From Bacteroidota bacterium (lineage in GTDB: Bacteria; Bacteroidota; Bacteroidia; B-17B0; Aurantibacillaceae), in assembly GCA_016708845.1 (NCBI GenBank), contig JADJFB010000034.1, positions 1 to 45,696 on the forward strand: 45,696 bases of DNA. Reading direction: 5' to 3'. The notes under the pieces were generated by a model. That model saw nothing but the letters and a program-made list of their open reading frames with translations, was not told the DNA's origin and ran no database searches. Of the stretch, positions 18,666-28,027 are shown one piece after another. The position numbers and the translations under genes were made by a program. How positions within the stretch are numbered: position 1 is the stretch's first letter; every line of letters begins with the position of its first letter.

Positions 18666-20756
18666 ATGAGAAAATTAACAATCATTTTATTAGTAAGTTT
18701 TGCATCGCAAGCTTTTGGAAGTAAAATTTCGGATGCTTACGAGGCCCTTTCTATTTTTGATTATTTTAAAGCAAAACAATTATTTTATAAATCCCTGCCA
18801 AAATATCCTTCCGAATCGGCTTTTGGTTTAGCTAACATATATTTTAGAACGGACAATCCTTTTTCAAATATTGATAGTGCTGCTAAATATATTGCCATTA
18901 GTCAAGGTCGGTTTAAAGATACCATTACCTACTCTTTATATCACATTAGTCAAGAAACGATTAGCTCGCTAGCCATTGGTATTGGAAATAAAGGTTACGA
19001 GAAATATAGCAGTCATAATTCTATTGAGAGTTATAATTATTTTTTATCTCATTTTTATTTTTCGGATAGTACTTTATTAGCTCAAACTTATTTTAAAAGA
19101 GATGGCATGCAACTGAGCAAGGCATTAGCTTCACAGTCGAGCGAGCAAGTGACTCAATTTTTATTACAATACCCTCAAAGTAGTTTATACACAAAAGCCA
19201 AGAAATTATTTTACGACTATCAATACAACGAACAAACTCCCGATAAAACGATTCATCAGTATCAGCTATTTATTAAGCAATATCAAAACAATCCCAATGT
19301 TGCTTTTGCGGAAAATAATTTATTTAATTTAATTCAGCCACTGCATTCAAGCGACAGTATCTATAACTTCATAAAAAAATACAGTACTTCTTTAACAGCA
19401 GAAGCCGCATGGAAATTATTGTATAGCACATCTGTAAAATCATATAGCAAAGAAGAGTTAACCAATTTTTTAATAAAATATCCCGATTATCCTTTTAATG
19501 AAAGCATCATAAAAGAAATATCTTTAGCGCAAAACATATTATTGCCTCTAAAAAATTTAGAAGACAACTATGGTTTTATTGACACTATAGGTAATTGGAT
19601 CATTGCACCTCAATTTGATGACGCCTCAGCATTTAGCGAAGGATTTGCTTCGGTATGCAAAAACGATAGTTGCTTTTACATTAACAAAGAAGGTCAGAAA
19701 GTTTCTAATCATTATTTTGAAGAAACAGAAAGTTATAAAAACGGTGTAGCTATTGTAAAAAAAGATAACCAATATTATTTAATTAATCGTTCGGGGCAAT
19801 ATATTTCTAAAGGCTACCAAGATATTAATGAATCCTCAGATAACTTATTTGTGTGCAAATCAAACAACGTTTATGGGGCTATTAATACTAAAGGAGAAGT
19901 TGTCATTCCTTTTACATATGCTAAACTTGGGAATTTTAAAAACAATTTTGCCTATTATCTTTCTAACAAATACGGCTTAGTTGATATTTATAATAATGCT
20001 TTGCAAGCTCAATGGGATTGGATTTCGGATGTTGATACCAATTCGATTGTAGTAGTGAAACAAAAAAATCAATTTGGCTTAATGAATATTCATGAGCAAA
20101 TTATTTTGCCAGTAGAATATGATTACATCGCTCCAAACCAAAATGAGATATATTTAGTGGTGAAAAATAATTTATATGGTTTTTATAATTCAAAAGAAAA
20201 ATGTTTTGTTACCGCCATCGACTACGATTACAATCCTGCATTTCCAACAAGCTATTACACAAACGGTAAATATTTTAAATTAATTCAAGATGATGAAGTT
20301 GCCTTAGTAGATGCCAATGGAAGATACAGCATCAATTTTGGAACCTACACTAATTTATTTTTTGCAAAATGCGACATCATACGCATCCAAAAAAACAATA
20401 AATATGGTTATGTAGATAGGAAACTAAAAGCAGTGACTGCTGTTGAATTTGAAGAAGCTCAAGATTTTAAAAATGACCTTGCTATTGTCTCTAAAAAAGG
20501 AACAAGTCAATTAATTAACATCCAAGGTAAATCCATCTTCACTCTTAAAGACGGAGATATAACTGACGATTTAAATGGATCACTATACCGAACATCTTTT
20601 AATGAATTAATGGGGCTTATTAATGGCAAAGGTGAAGTGTTATTAAATACAGAGTATAATAGTATCGACCCTATTACTTCTTATTTATTTTATTGCAAAA
20701 AAGCGGATGGTATTTTCTTGTATAATTCTAATACAAAGATTTTGAAAAAGCTATAA
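18666..20756 (+). CDS. WG-repeat protein with helical N-terminal domain
   Basis: 696 residues from ATG 18666, with a signal peptide (MRKLTIILLVSFASQAFGSK). Residues about 20-300 are helical and TPR-like (repeated Y-x-F/LL-x-YP segments such as FLLQYPQSSLYTKAK and FLIKYPDYPFNESI). The rest consists of about ten WG-type repeats, each following the scheme G-(F/L)-I-(D/N)-x2-G-x-(W/V)-(I/V)-I-x-P-x-(F/Y)-(D/E), for example NYGFIDTIGNWIIAPQFDDA and GAINTKGEVVIPFTYA. WG repeats are beta-hairpin units of unknown binding partner in envelope and cytoplasmic proteins. No enzyme motif is seen. It converges on the NtrY-like kinase gene. Confidence 0.88.
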   Translation: MRKLTIILLVSFASQAFGSKISDAYEALSIFDYFKAKQLFYKSLPKYPSESAFGLANIYFRTDNPFSNIDSAAKYIAISQGRFKDTITYSLYHISQETISSLAIGIGNKGYEKYSSHNSIESYNYFLSHFYFSDSTLLAQTYFKRDGMQLSKALASQSSEQVTQFLLQYPQSSLYTKAKKLFYDYQYNEQTPDKTIHQYQLFIKQYQNNPNVAFAENNLFNLIQPLHSSDSIYNFIKKYSTSLTAEAAWKLLYSTSVKSYSKEELTNFLIKYPDYPFNESIIKEISLAQNILLPLKNLEDNYGFIDTIGNWIIAPQFDDASAFSEGFASVCKNDSCFYINKEGQKVSNHYFEETESYKNGVAIVKKDNQYYLINRSGQYISKGYQDINESSDNLFVCKSNNVYGAINTKGEVVIPFTYAKLGNFKNNFAYYLSNKYGLVDIYNNALQAQWDWISDVDTNSIVVVKQKNQFGLMNIHEQIILPVEYDYIAPNQNEIYLVVKNNLYGFYNSKEKCFVTAIDYDYNPAFPTSYYTNGKYFKLIQDDEVALVDANGRYSINFGTYTNLFFAKCDIIRIQKNNKYGYVDRKLKAVTAVEFEEAQDFKNDLAIVSKKGTSQLINIQGKSIFTLKDGDITDDLNGSLYRTSFNELMGLINGKGEVLLNTEYNSIDPITSYLFYCKKADGIFLYNSNTKILKKL

Positions 20757-20778
20757 TTTTAGAAGCAAGATTAAATGA

Positions 20779-23700
20779 TTATTGATTGACAACAGGAAAC
20801 ACTAAGATAAAAGTTGTTCCAAAATTAATATCCGTTTCAAAAGAAATAGTTCCATTAAAAGACACCACCGAATTTTTTACCATTGCTAAGCCTAAGCCAG
20901 TACCCGTGGTTTTAGTAGTGAAATTAGGAATGAATAAACGATGCGTTAATTCTTCTGCAATTCCACAACCATTGTCTTTTACTTTAATCGTCACATAATT
21001 TTTATCAGCGAATGCAGTGACTTCAATTTTTCCTTTTCTGTTTTCAGGAATAGATTGCTCTGCATTTTTTAATAAGTTTGTAAATATTCGCAAACACTGC
21101 TCCTTATCTGCCATAATTAATAAAGCATTAGGAGCATTTAATGAAATTTCGCACTCCGTATTTTGCTGAAATAAATTGGTAACACTTTGCAATACATCAC
21201 AAATATTTACCACTTCTAAATTAGTTGTTGGTAATTTAGCAAAGTTTGAAAACTCTGTTGCGATATGAGACAAGGTATCAATTTGTTCAATCAACATTTT
21301 TGATACTTTATTTACTCTATCGTTTATGTCGTCAGGGTTTGTTTCCACTACTCGCTGTAAATGCTGAATATTAAGCTTCATTGGAGTTAATGGATTTTTA
21401 ATCTCATGCGCTACTTGCTTCGCCATTTCTCGCCACGCACTTTCTCTTTCCGATTGAGCTAATAGTTCCGAACTCTTTTCTAACTTAATTAACATATTAT
21501 TGTACTCTGCCACTAAGTTTCCAATTTCATCCTTCGATTGCCATTGCAAGGCTTCGTTAAATTTACCAAACTGAATGTTTGAAATTTGCTGTTTAATAAT
21601 TCTTAATGGTTTCGTTAATAAATTAGATACCAATAAAGCGATGAGTGTAGTAATAGCAAACAGTATAGTGTAAATATTAATGAGTGTTGTTAAATAAGCC
21701 GTTAGTTCTTTTTCTAAATCTTTTTGTCGTGCAAAATATGGTAAGTTGATATAGCCTAAAAATTTGTCATTTTTACTATAAAAAGGAATATAAGCCGATA
21801 AATAATTAAGAGACCCAATGTTTTCTTTTTGAGTGTAATTTGCTAAAATACCTCGTGTAAGATTCATATAAGCCGATGGATTCATGAACTTAGAAACTAA
21901 TCCTTGCTCGTAAATAGCAGGCTGAGAAGTTGCATACAACATTCCTTTTTTATTAAATAAAGAAATATCACTACCAAATAACTGAGCCAACCGCTTTAAG
22001 CGAAATGTTGTATTGTCTTTATAATTAGGCTCTAAAGCATCTTGCTGACCAACCGTTTGCTGTAACTCTTTTAGCACTGATTGTGATTTTAAAACCAAGT
22101 CCTTTTCGTTTTTCAACTCAAACTGAGAGGTTACTACCCAAACCGTACCAATAACTACAGCCGCTAACGAAAGCACCACAATAGATACTAAGATAAACTG
22201 AATACGGTTATTTAAGGAGCTAAATCGTTCGCTGCGTTTGATGACAATTGAGTTAAACCAAACTACCAGTAATACTAACAGGGCAAAGAAAATAAATAAA
22301 TAAGAGTTAGATGTAAATCGACCCCATGCTCCAAACGCTTTATCGGTAATGACAATCGACACATTATTTTTGATGCGATATATAAAGTGTTCATAGGAAT
22401 CGTTTGAAGCTGGGTTAAACGTATTGTTTTTAACAAACAAAGGGTATTGATATTCGCCAAAAGTATTGAGCAACTTATTAGATTCATAAACGGCATACGA
22501 TATTTGCTTAGATTCTAGTTTATTTTCTAAAGATTTATCTAATAACAAATCCGGGAAAGCACCTAAGTTTACAGCTAGTTTAGGTTCTAACTGTATAAAC
22601 AAGCGAAAGGTTTTATCTGGATTTTTATTAAGGTCTTCAATATCAATTTTAGCAATGTATCGAATCGATTTTTTATCCTTATCAATAAAATACAAATCAT
22701 CACAAATAGTTTGTGAGCCACCTTTTTCAATTTGATCTTTAAAATAATCTTCATTTAAATACACAGGATTTAAATGAATAAAAATTGGAGTACAATCATT
22801 TTTAAATAGCGACATCACAATTTCATACCGTTCAAAATAACCGCTAAAATTTCGCTGCCTGATGTTTTGTTCAATTTGTTCGTTACTTAAAGGTAATAGC
22901 GATAATAAATTTTTTAATTGCGCATCCGATTTTATGGCGGCACTAATTTTATTAAATTCATTCTCAGCAATCACATCTTGCCTGTCTGTTAATCCTAATG
23001 AAATAGCTTCGTAGGTTTGTTTTTTATTTAATTGCTCGTATTTACTAAATAAAGTAGATACGATGAATGTAGACATCAATACAATCAAACCAATATTTAT
23101 GAAATTATATGTAGCCTTAAAGCGTCTTAAAAAATAAGAGATTAGCACTAGCAATAATGGCCACAAATAATCGAACACATGAGACTGATTTGATTTACTT
23201 AAGACAAAGGCGGTGGCAATGCATATTATTGAAAAAGAAAATAGGATGCCAGAAAAATTTTTGTGATCAATGTACATAGAGATGAATTTCTCCACACACA
23301 AGTAAAACGCAAAAATTAAAAAGCCAACGGATAAAATTCCAATTAAACTATAAGCACTAAAATTAAATAACTCATTAATGTTATAGGATATGGTGGAGTT
23401 ATTTACCAAACTAAAAATCAATAACCGAATTTGCAGCGAAGACAAAATGATAACAAAAACAAATAATACATCTGCCAATAATTGTAAAAAATTATTTTTA
23501 ATGGATATGCCTTTTGGTATTTTATAAATTAAGGTTGCTATTAAAAAAATGACGGCGCTATTAATTAGTACATCACCCAAATACGAGAAATAAAATGAAG
23601 AGGCATTGGCAAAAATTTTAGCGTCATACAAGCCTCCATTATAAAAAGCTGCAGGAATTTTAAAATAAATCATCAAAGAGCGAATTGCCAAACAGGCCGA

Positions 23701-24444
23701 ACTAAAAGCAATCACAAATAAAATTTCGTTTTGAATTTTAGCTTTCAAAAACAAAAATAAAGACCATAAAAACAAAATGCAGGCAATGATATAAATAAAG
23801 CAAGCGTAGGTATTTGAACTTTTACTTTTAAATAAGCCATCTTCTCTATAAACTTCAAATAAGGGTGGACCAAACTTTGACTTAACAGCATGATCCAAAT
23901 AATTAATAGGAGTAATTAATTTAGTGTTTTCGGGTAACTGAAGCCATTTACTGAAATTATTATTCAAGTATCTATTTTCAAAATCATACTCTGGTTTAAT
24001 AGAAATGAGTGCTACTAAGGTGTAATTTAATTTCTGGTCGGTTTTCTGTTTAATGTATTCGTACCAACCATTGCGCATTTTAATTAGTTGCACATCTGTT
24101 TCGTTGGTATAAGCAAATAAATCTACGGCAGGTTGGTTATCCGACCAATAACATAAACTATCATTACTATATACATAAACAGCAATGCCTTCATTTTTAT
24201 ATAAATCTGAAATGATGCCATTGTATTTTACAAATAAATCACTTGGTTTGGTATCTTTTAAAGCATTAGATAGCAGATCTAAATGTGATTTGGCAATATC
24301 TTCCTTGGTATGAAGTCGCTTTTCGGCAACAGCCACTAGCTCCTTAGTTGTGTAATTATTGCTTTGAGATAAAAAATAGGAAAAAAGGGCGCATAATAGG
24401 CCACAAGAAAAAATAACATATAATTTAAAAGGGAGCTTTTTCAT
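20779..24444 (-). CDS. Large NtrY-like sensor histidine kinase
   Basis: 1221 residues, unusually long. One N-terminal span (about 8-26) is followed by an extracytoplasmic region to about 205. A block of about eight spans (about 210-460) and a second extracytoplasmic sensor region (about 460-680) come next, then a span, a third sensory stretch (about 750-905) and a last span. The cytoplasmic tail has a HAMP linker (LLTKPLRIIKQQISNIQ), an H-box (MAKQVAHEIKNPLTPMKLNI, histidine near residue 1014), an N-box (FTNLLKNAEQSIPENRKGKI), a G1 box (DNGCGI) and a G2 box (TGTGLGLAMVKNSV). The catalytic parts look complete. The H-box style is that of NtrY, which senses nitrogen or redox state. No response regulator is adjacent, so this is an orphan kinase. 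Confidence 0.9.
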   Translation of the reverse strand: MKKLPFKLYVIFSCGLLCALFSYFLSQSNNYTTKELVAVAEKRLHTKEDIAKSHLDLLSNALKDTKPSDLFVKYNGIISDLYKNEGIAVYVYSNDSLCYWSDNQPAVDLFAYTNETDVQLIKMRNGWYEYIKQKTDQKLNYTLVALISIKPEYDFENRYLNNNFSKWLQLPENTKLITPINYLDHAVKSKFGPPLFEVYREDGLFKSKSSNTYACFIYIIACILFLWSLFLFLKAKIQNEILFVIAFSSACLAIRSLMIYFKIPAAFYNGGLYDAKIFANASSFYFSYLGDVLINSAVIFLIATLIYKIPKGISIKNNFLQLLADVLFVFVIILSSLQIRLLIFSLVNNSTISYNINELFNFSAYSLIGILSVGFLIFAFYLCVEKFISMYIDHKNFSGILFSFSIICIATAFVLSKSNQSHVFDYLWPLLLVLISYFLRRFKATYNFINIGLIVLMSTFIVSTLFSKYEQLNKKQTYEAISLGLTDRQDVIAENEFNKISAAIKSDAQLKNLLSLLPLSNEQIEQNIRQRNFSGYFERYEIVMSLFKNDCTPIFIHLNPVYLNEDYFKDQIEKGGSQTICDDLYFIDKDKKSIRYIAKIDIEDLNKNPDKTFRLFIQLEPKLAVNLGAFPDLLLDKSLENKLESKQISYAVYESNKLLNTFGEYQYPLFVKNNTFNPASNDSYEHFIYRIKNNVSIVITDKAFGAWGRFTSNSYLFIFFALLVLLVVWFNSIVIKRSERFSSLNNRIQFILVSIVVLSLAAVVIGTVWVVTSQFELKNEKDLVLKSQSVLKELQQTVGQQDALEPNYKDNTTFRLKRLAQLFGSDISLFNKKGMLYATSQPAIYEQGLVSKFMNPSAYMNLTRGILANYTQKENIGSLNYLSAYIPFYSKNDKFLGYINLPYFARQKDLEKELTAYLTTLINIYTILFAITTLIALLVSNLLTKPLRIIKQQISNIQFGKFNEALQWQSKDEIGNLVAEYNNMLIKLEKSSELLAQSERESAWREMAKQVAHEIKNPLTPMKLNIQHLQRVVETNPDDINDRVNKVSKMLIEQIDTLSHIATEFSNFAKLPTTNLEVVNICDVLQSVTNLFQQNTECEISLNAPNALLIMADKEQCLRIFTNLLKNAEQSIPENRKGKIEVTAFADKNYVTIKVKDNGCGIAEELTHRLFIPNFTTKTTGTGLGLAMVKNSVVSFNGTISFETDINFGTTFILVFPVVNQ

Positions 24445-24546
24445 TTATATTATAGGGCAATTTACTGTTTTTTAACTAATTTTTTGACTGTAAAAATCAT
24501 TTTTTTGAAGTTTTAAGTATATTTGTATGATAACACCTTATTTTTT

Positions 24547-26784
24547 ATGGCTAAACAAACTACGAGTACAAAACAACCGGTTTTTCAAGAACTGAAAAAT
24601 ACGTTTCATTTCTTTCCATTTAAAAATCAAACTGCTCCTTTCATTGTTATTATCCTTTTAGGATTAATTTTCAATTTAACCTCATTGTATAATGAGTATG
24701 CCTTGGATGATGGTATTATTATTCACCAAAACGACCACGTTATTAAAGGTGTAAAAGGTATTAAGGACATTATGACCAAAGATGCCTACGAGAGTTTTTA
24801 CCGTAGAATGAATGCGACCGATCAATTAGCGGGTGGTCGTTACCGTCCGTTATCTGTTGTGAGTTTTGCTATTGAGCAAGAGTTTATTGGCCCATATAAA
24901 AATGGTTTATACCCTGCGCGCTGCTGGGATACGAACGATAATAAAAAAGATGATGTAGAAGAAGATATTAATGATGATGGTGTATTTAATGAAGTAGATT
25001 GCCAAGTAAAAGGTGCTTCTATCCGCCACTTTGTAAATATCATCTCTTTAATTGTTGGTGTGATGTTATTGTTTCTATTCTTCAGAAACTACATTTTTAA
25101 AGACAATCACGATTTAGCCTTTTTAGCAGCCTTAATATTTTTAATGCATCCCATACACTCCGAGGCCATTGCCAATGTGAAAAGTAGGGATGAGATTTTC
25201 TCACTCATATTTATATCCCTCACCTTCTTCTTCTCCTTTAAATACATGAAGGATAAAAGCACTAAAACCTTATTTTGGGCTGCCTTTAACTTTTTATTAG
25301 CCTTGTTATCAAAAGAATACGCCGTTGTATTGGTGATGCTAATTCCTATTGCATTTTTTGTGTACGGAGAAATTGATTTCGATCCAAAAACTTTCTTCCA
25401 ATCAAAAGAGTTTAAACAAGCTTTATCTTTATTCGGAATTTTCTTTGTGAGTGCCTTATTGATGTTGTTGGTGAAACGAAACTCCGACATGCACATTCAA
25501 CCAGGACAAAAAGCAACAACCTCCTATTGGATTTTCCCATTTGTGTATTTAGCAATTGGTGTATTTGTAATTGGTTCTAAAATCAAAACTAAGTTTGCAA
25601 CCTTAATGAGTTGGCATTTCTTTATCATGTTGTTTTATTTAGGAATGCGTTTGGTAGCCGTTAAATTAAAACCAGGCGTACCAGATACAGAGATTTTAAA
25701 TAACCCGTACTTATTAGCCTCTCAACATGAGCAATGGGCAACAAAAGTGTATGTATTATTAAAATACTTTAACCTATGTTGGTTCCCACATCCATTATCT
25801 TCTGATTATTCATTTAATACGATTCAGTTCCGCACCTTTGCAAGTTGGGATACTTTAGTATCATTAGTATTACACATTGGTTTATTAATAGCAGGTGTAA
25901 AATTAATTTTAAAGAAACACACTTTAGGTTTTGCTATTGCGGTGTACTTTGCCTTTTTATTAATGATTGGTAACATCTTAATGGATATTGGAGCAACGAT
26001 GGGTGAGCGTTTATTATTTCACTCCACTATTGGATTTGTGATTGCCTTTGCATGGTTAATATTAAAAGGAGTTGACAAAATACCGGGCACCTTAACGGTG
26101 AAGCGTAGCATTTTCTTTTTATTATTAGGAACGATGACTTTCCTTTACGGTTGCAAAACTTGGGAGCGTAACTGGGATTGGAAAAACGATATTACCTTAT
26201 TCTTAAAAGATGTAGAAACAGTTCCAAACTCTGTATTAGTATTAGGTAATGCTGGAGCACGTTATATTGACTTATCGGATACTAAAAACTTTGTAGCGAA
26301 GCGTACCGAATCTTTAGAAAAAGGGATTAAGTATTTAAAACATGCTATTGAGTTGCACCCACGTTACGTAAACGGTTATTTGAATTTAGGTTTAGGTAGC
26401 TACAAATTAAAACGTGATAGAGACGCTTTATTTTATTGGAAACAAGCAGAAGCGTTGTATCCAAACAACCCATACTTAAAAAACTACTACATTGTGTTTT
26501 ATAATGATTTATTAAACAGAGGTTACCAAAAAGCACAACGTGGCCAATTGGATAGCGCTATTTATGAATTAAGAAAAACCATCATCTTAGATAAATTAAA
26601 CCCAGAAGGTTTTTATAATTTAGGAGGTGCTTACTACCAAAACAAACAATACGACAAAGCAAAAATGTATTGGGAGCAATGTTTAAAATTAAAACCTGAC
26701 CATGTGCAAGCAAAATCTGGTTTAGCAACCATTGTAACGGTAACGGTGCCAACGCCACCTCAACCACAAGGGATAAAAAAATAG
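24547..26784 (+). CDS. TMTC-like GT-C membrane glycosyltransferase with TPR tail
   Basis: 745 residues from ATG 24547 (MAKQTTSTKQ). The N-terminal part has about ten membrane spans with conserved loop motifs: EYALDDGIIIHQND, GGRYRPLSVVSFAIEQ and MHPIHSEAIANVKSRDEIFS (about 200-220). Those are typical of TMTC/DUF1736-type O-mannosyltransferases. The C-terminal 200 residues are three TPR units (AIELHPRYVNGYLNLGLGSY and similar), ending in a Pro-rich tail. It likely glycosylates exported proteins or glycans on the outer face of the membrane. The first large loop contains an EF-hand/dockerin-like acidic insert flanked by cysteines (24922-25002). An upstream TTG start is possible but less natural. 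A strong terminator follows directly. Confidence 0.82.
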   Translation: MAKQTTSTKQPVFQELKNTFHFFPFKNQTAPFIVIILLGLIFNLTSLYNEYALDDGIIIHQNDHVIKGVKGIKDIMTKDAYESFYRRMNATDQLAGGRYRPLSVVSFAIEQEFIGPYKNGLYPARCWDTNDNKKDDVEEDINDDGVFNEVDCQVKGASIRHFVNIISLIVGVMLLFLFFRNYIFKDNHDLAFLAALIFLMHPIHSEAIANVKSRDEIFSLIFISLTFFFSFKYMKDKSTKTLFWAAFNFLLALLSKEYAVVLVMLIPIAFFVYGEIDFDPKTFFQSKEFKQALSLFGIFFVSALLMLLVKRNSDMHIQPGQKATTSYWIFPFVYLAIGVFVIGSKIKTKFATLMSWHFFIMLFYLGMRLVAVKLKPGVPDTEILNNPYLLASQHEQWATKVYVLLKYFNLCWFPHPLSSDYSFNTIQFRTFASWDTLVSLVLHIGLLIAGVKLILKKHTLGFAIAVYFAFLLMIGNILMDIGATMGERLLFHSTIGFVIAFAWLILKGVDKIPGTLTVKRSIFFLLLGTMTFLYGCKTWERNWDWKNDITLFLKDVETVPNSVLVLGNAGARYIDLSDTKNFVAKRTESLEKGIKYLKHAIELHPRYVNGYLNLGLGSYKLKRDRDALFYWKQAEALYPNNPYLKNYYIVFYNDLLNRGYQKAQRGQLDSAIYELRKTIILDKLNPEGFYNLGGAYYQNKQYDKAKMYWEQCLKLKPDHVQAKSGLATIVTVTVPTPPQPQGIKK

Positions 26785-26786
26785 AT

Positions 26787-26817
26787 AAATAGCCGCTCAA
26801 TGAGCGGCTATTTTTTT
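26787..26817 (+). terminator. Intrinsic terminator
   Basis: A 12-bp stem (AAATAGCCGCTC with GAGCGGCTATTT) with a three-base loop, followed by seven T residues and starting three bases after the TPR gene's stop. Confidence 0.93.
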
Positions 26818-26855
26818 GGAGAAATGTGAAATTTTTGACTAAATTTATAATTGCA

Positions 26856-26922
26856 ATCTTGCCATTTTATGGCGGTTATCTACCCACAGTTGGCAAGATA
26901 CCCGCCACTTTATGGCGGGTAT
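26856..26922. repeat. Nested palindromes at the left edge of the cassette-like segment
   Basis: Three inverted repeats overlap here. ATCTTGCCA (26856-26864) pairs with TGGCAAGAT (26891-26899). GCCATTTTATGGC (26861-26873) is self-complementary. ATACCCGCCA (26898-26907) pairs with TGGCGGGTAT (26913-26922) around a five-base loop. CCCGCC/GGCGGG arms recur at 27863-27882. They end seven bases before the first GTTA boundary (26929) and could be REP-like hairpins or part of a recombination site. Confidence 0.7.
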
Positions 26923-26973
26923 AAGCAAGTTAGTATCAATTGCGGCAGCAAAAACTCATAAGACAAATAAAAT

Positions 26974-27360
26974 ATGACAGACGAGAAAAATAACAAAAGT
27001 TTTATAAAGAGAAATCCATGGATAATTATCCCCGCAATATTAATAATGGGTGGTGTATTTATCAACAACATTATAGACCTAAATGCTAAAAAGACACCAA
27101 ACCAATGGACTACAAAAGACCACAGAGAAATGGTTGACCAATGTATTTTAGACACAAAAGAAATGGGCACTAAATATCCAGACCTAACAAAAGAGTACTG
27201 CGAATGCTCAATGACACAAATACAAGCAAAATTAAGTAAAGACCAATATGTAGTAACTATTGATAAACCAGTCGCTGAACAAACAAAAATTCTTTTACCA
27301 ATATTTCAAGGCTGCTTAACTGAATATCAAAATAAAATGAAAACTGCTCAAGACAAATAA
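26974..27360 (+). CDS. Small membrane-anchored protein with conserved-looking cysteines (cassette unit A)
   Basis: 128 residues. A charged N-terminus (MTDEKNNKSFIKRNP) is followed by one membrane anchor (WIIIPAILIMGGVFINNII). The extracytoplasmic domain has cysteines in DQCILDT, EYCECSMTQ and FQGCLTEY. The C-x20+-Y-C-x-C arrangement is seen in other uncharacterised small Bacteroidota proteins and could form disulfides in the periplasm. It is the only gene in the unit bounded by GTTAGTATC at 26929 and its reverse-complement partner at 27416-27433, so it would be the cargo of cassette A. Function unknown. Confidence 0.72.
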   Translation: MTDEKNNKSFIKRNPWIIIPAILIMGGVFINNIIDLNAKKTPNQWTTKDHREMVDQCILDTKEMGTKYPDLTKEYCECSMTQIQAKLSKDQYVVTIDKPVAEQTKILLPIFQGCLTEYQNKMKTAQDK

Positions 27361-27415
27361 CATTCTATAAAGGTTTATTCGGGCAGACACTCGAAAACTG
27401 TGTTTAAACTATGTA

Positions 27416-27600
27416 GCCGCAACTAATACTAACACACGCTAAATTCCAGCGGGGCCGAAGTATAAGGCATTTGCAAAAGCGGTCCCTTCGGGAAAGACAA
27501 TTATTTTGCTTGCAATCCGTAGGAAACATTTTATCTTTGTTATTAATATTCGGTTGACAATGCCCTGAGCCGCACAAGTTCTAGCTGCAATCCGTTATGT
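27416..27600 (+). other. attC-like site A (end of cassette-like unit A)
   Basis: The site opens with GCCGCAACTAATACTAAC (27416-27433), which matches the reverse complement of the unit's own beginning (26929-26946) at 16 of 18 positions. It closes at CCG/TTATG (27594), where the next unit begins. Between lie imperfect complementary segments (for example GGCATT with AATGCC). Its right 130 bases are homologous to site C at 35430-35557. An R''…R' layout with a GTT crossover triplet is the attC format of integron cassettes. No integrase gene is in the window. Confidence 0.6.
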
Positions 27601-27985
27601 TCAATGCGCCCAGTGACAATTCCAAAGACAATTTTACGTTAGACAACAAGCTTTTCGGTTTCTAAAAAGGTACGTGCCGACAAGAACAGGGTTTCATAGA
27701 AACAGTTTAGGGAACTTGAAACGGTTTTTAGTTTTTACTTTCCTCCCCTCTTTTTCGGGTTTTGAAAACCCGTTTTCGCTATTCCTAATTTAGCACATTT
27801 GTTTTTTGCAAAAAGACAGGCAAAAAACCAAATAAGCTAAATTCCTGCCCTTTTCAAATAGGTGCCCGCCAACTGGCGGGCAAGTTTGCGCATCTCACTA
27901 CCGTTCAGTCAAAGGCGCAAGCCTGCGGCAGAAAGGTTTATTTAATTCAAAAGGTTTATATTTACAATTGCGACTATTTCTAACA
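27601..27985. other. Non-coding stretch with hairpins, no gene seen
   Basis: No convincing coding frame. It holds a palindrome CGGGTTTTGAAAACCCG (27756-27772), a long bulged hairpin (27787-27843, separate entry) and TGCCCGCC/GGCGGGCA (27863-27882), which shares its arms with the palindrome at 26898. ACGTTAGACAACAAGC at about 27639 looks like another cassette start, but I found no matching closing arm. Confidence 0.6.
27787..27843. repeat. Bulged hairpin, left copy
   Basis: AATTTAGC (27787-27794) pairs with GCTAAATT (27836-27843). After a 2x2 internal loop, ATTTG (27797-27801) pairs with CAAAT (27829-27833). After one unpaired C (27828), TTTTTTGC (27802-27809) pairs with GCAAAAAA (27820-27827), closing a ten-base loop. 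The GCACATTTG…CAAATAAG core recurs in the hairpin at 34368-34439 at the other end of the same unit. Confidence 0.65.
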
Positions 27986-27988
27986 AGA

Positions 27989-28005
27989 CTTTAGAATTCC
28001 TTTAG
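27989..28005 (+). promoter_or_regulatory. Candidate response-regulator operator upstream of the regulator gene
   Basis: CTTTAG, five bases, CTTTAG: a direct repeat with 11-bp spacing, 22 bases before the regulator's ATG. This is the format bound by PmrA/OmpR-type dimers. Related sites stand before the receptor gene (29959) and the PepSY-like gene (32415). Confidence 0.55.
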
Positions 28006-28027
28006 AATTGAAGCGGTTATTTACACT

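Noticed and set aside
20786..20998. Plus-strand frame opposite the NtrY-like kinase
   Set aside because: Antisense shadow of the highly conserved HATPase region; no start signal or composition of a real gene. The same applies to other antisense frames over gcvT, radA and the SpoIIE gene.
24518..24525. TATATTTG as a -7 element before the TMTC-like gene
   Set aside because: The motif fits, but the nearest TTG elements are 10 and 31 bases upstream, outside the expected spacing, so it is not called.
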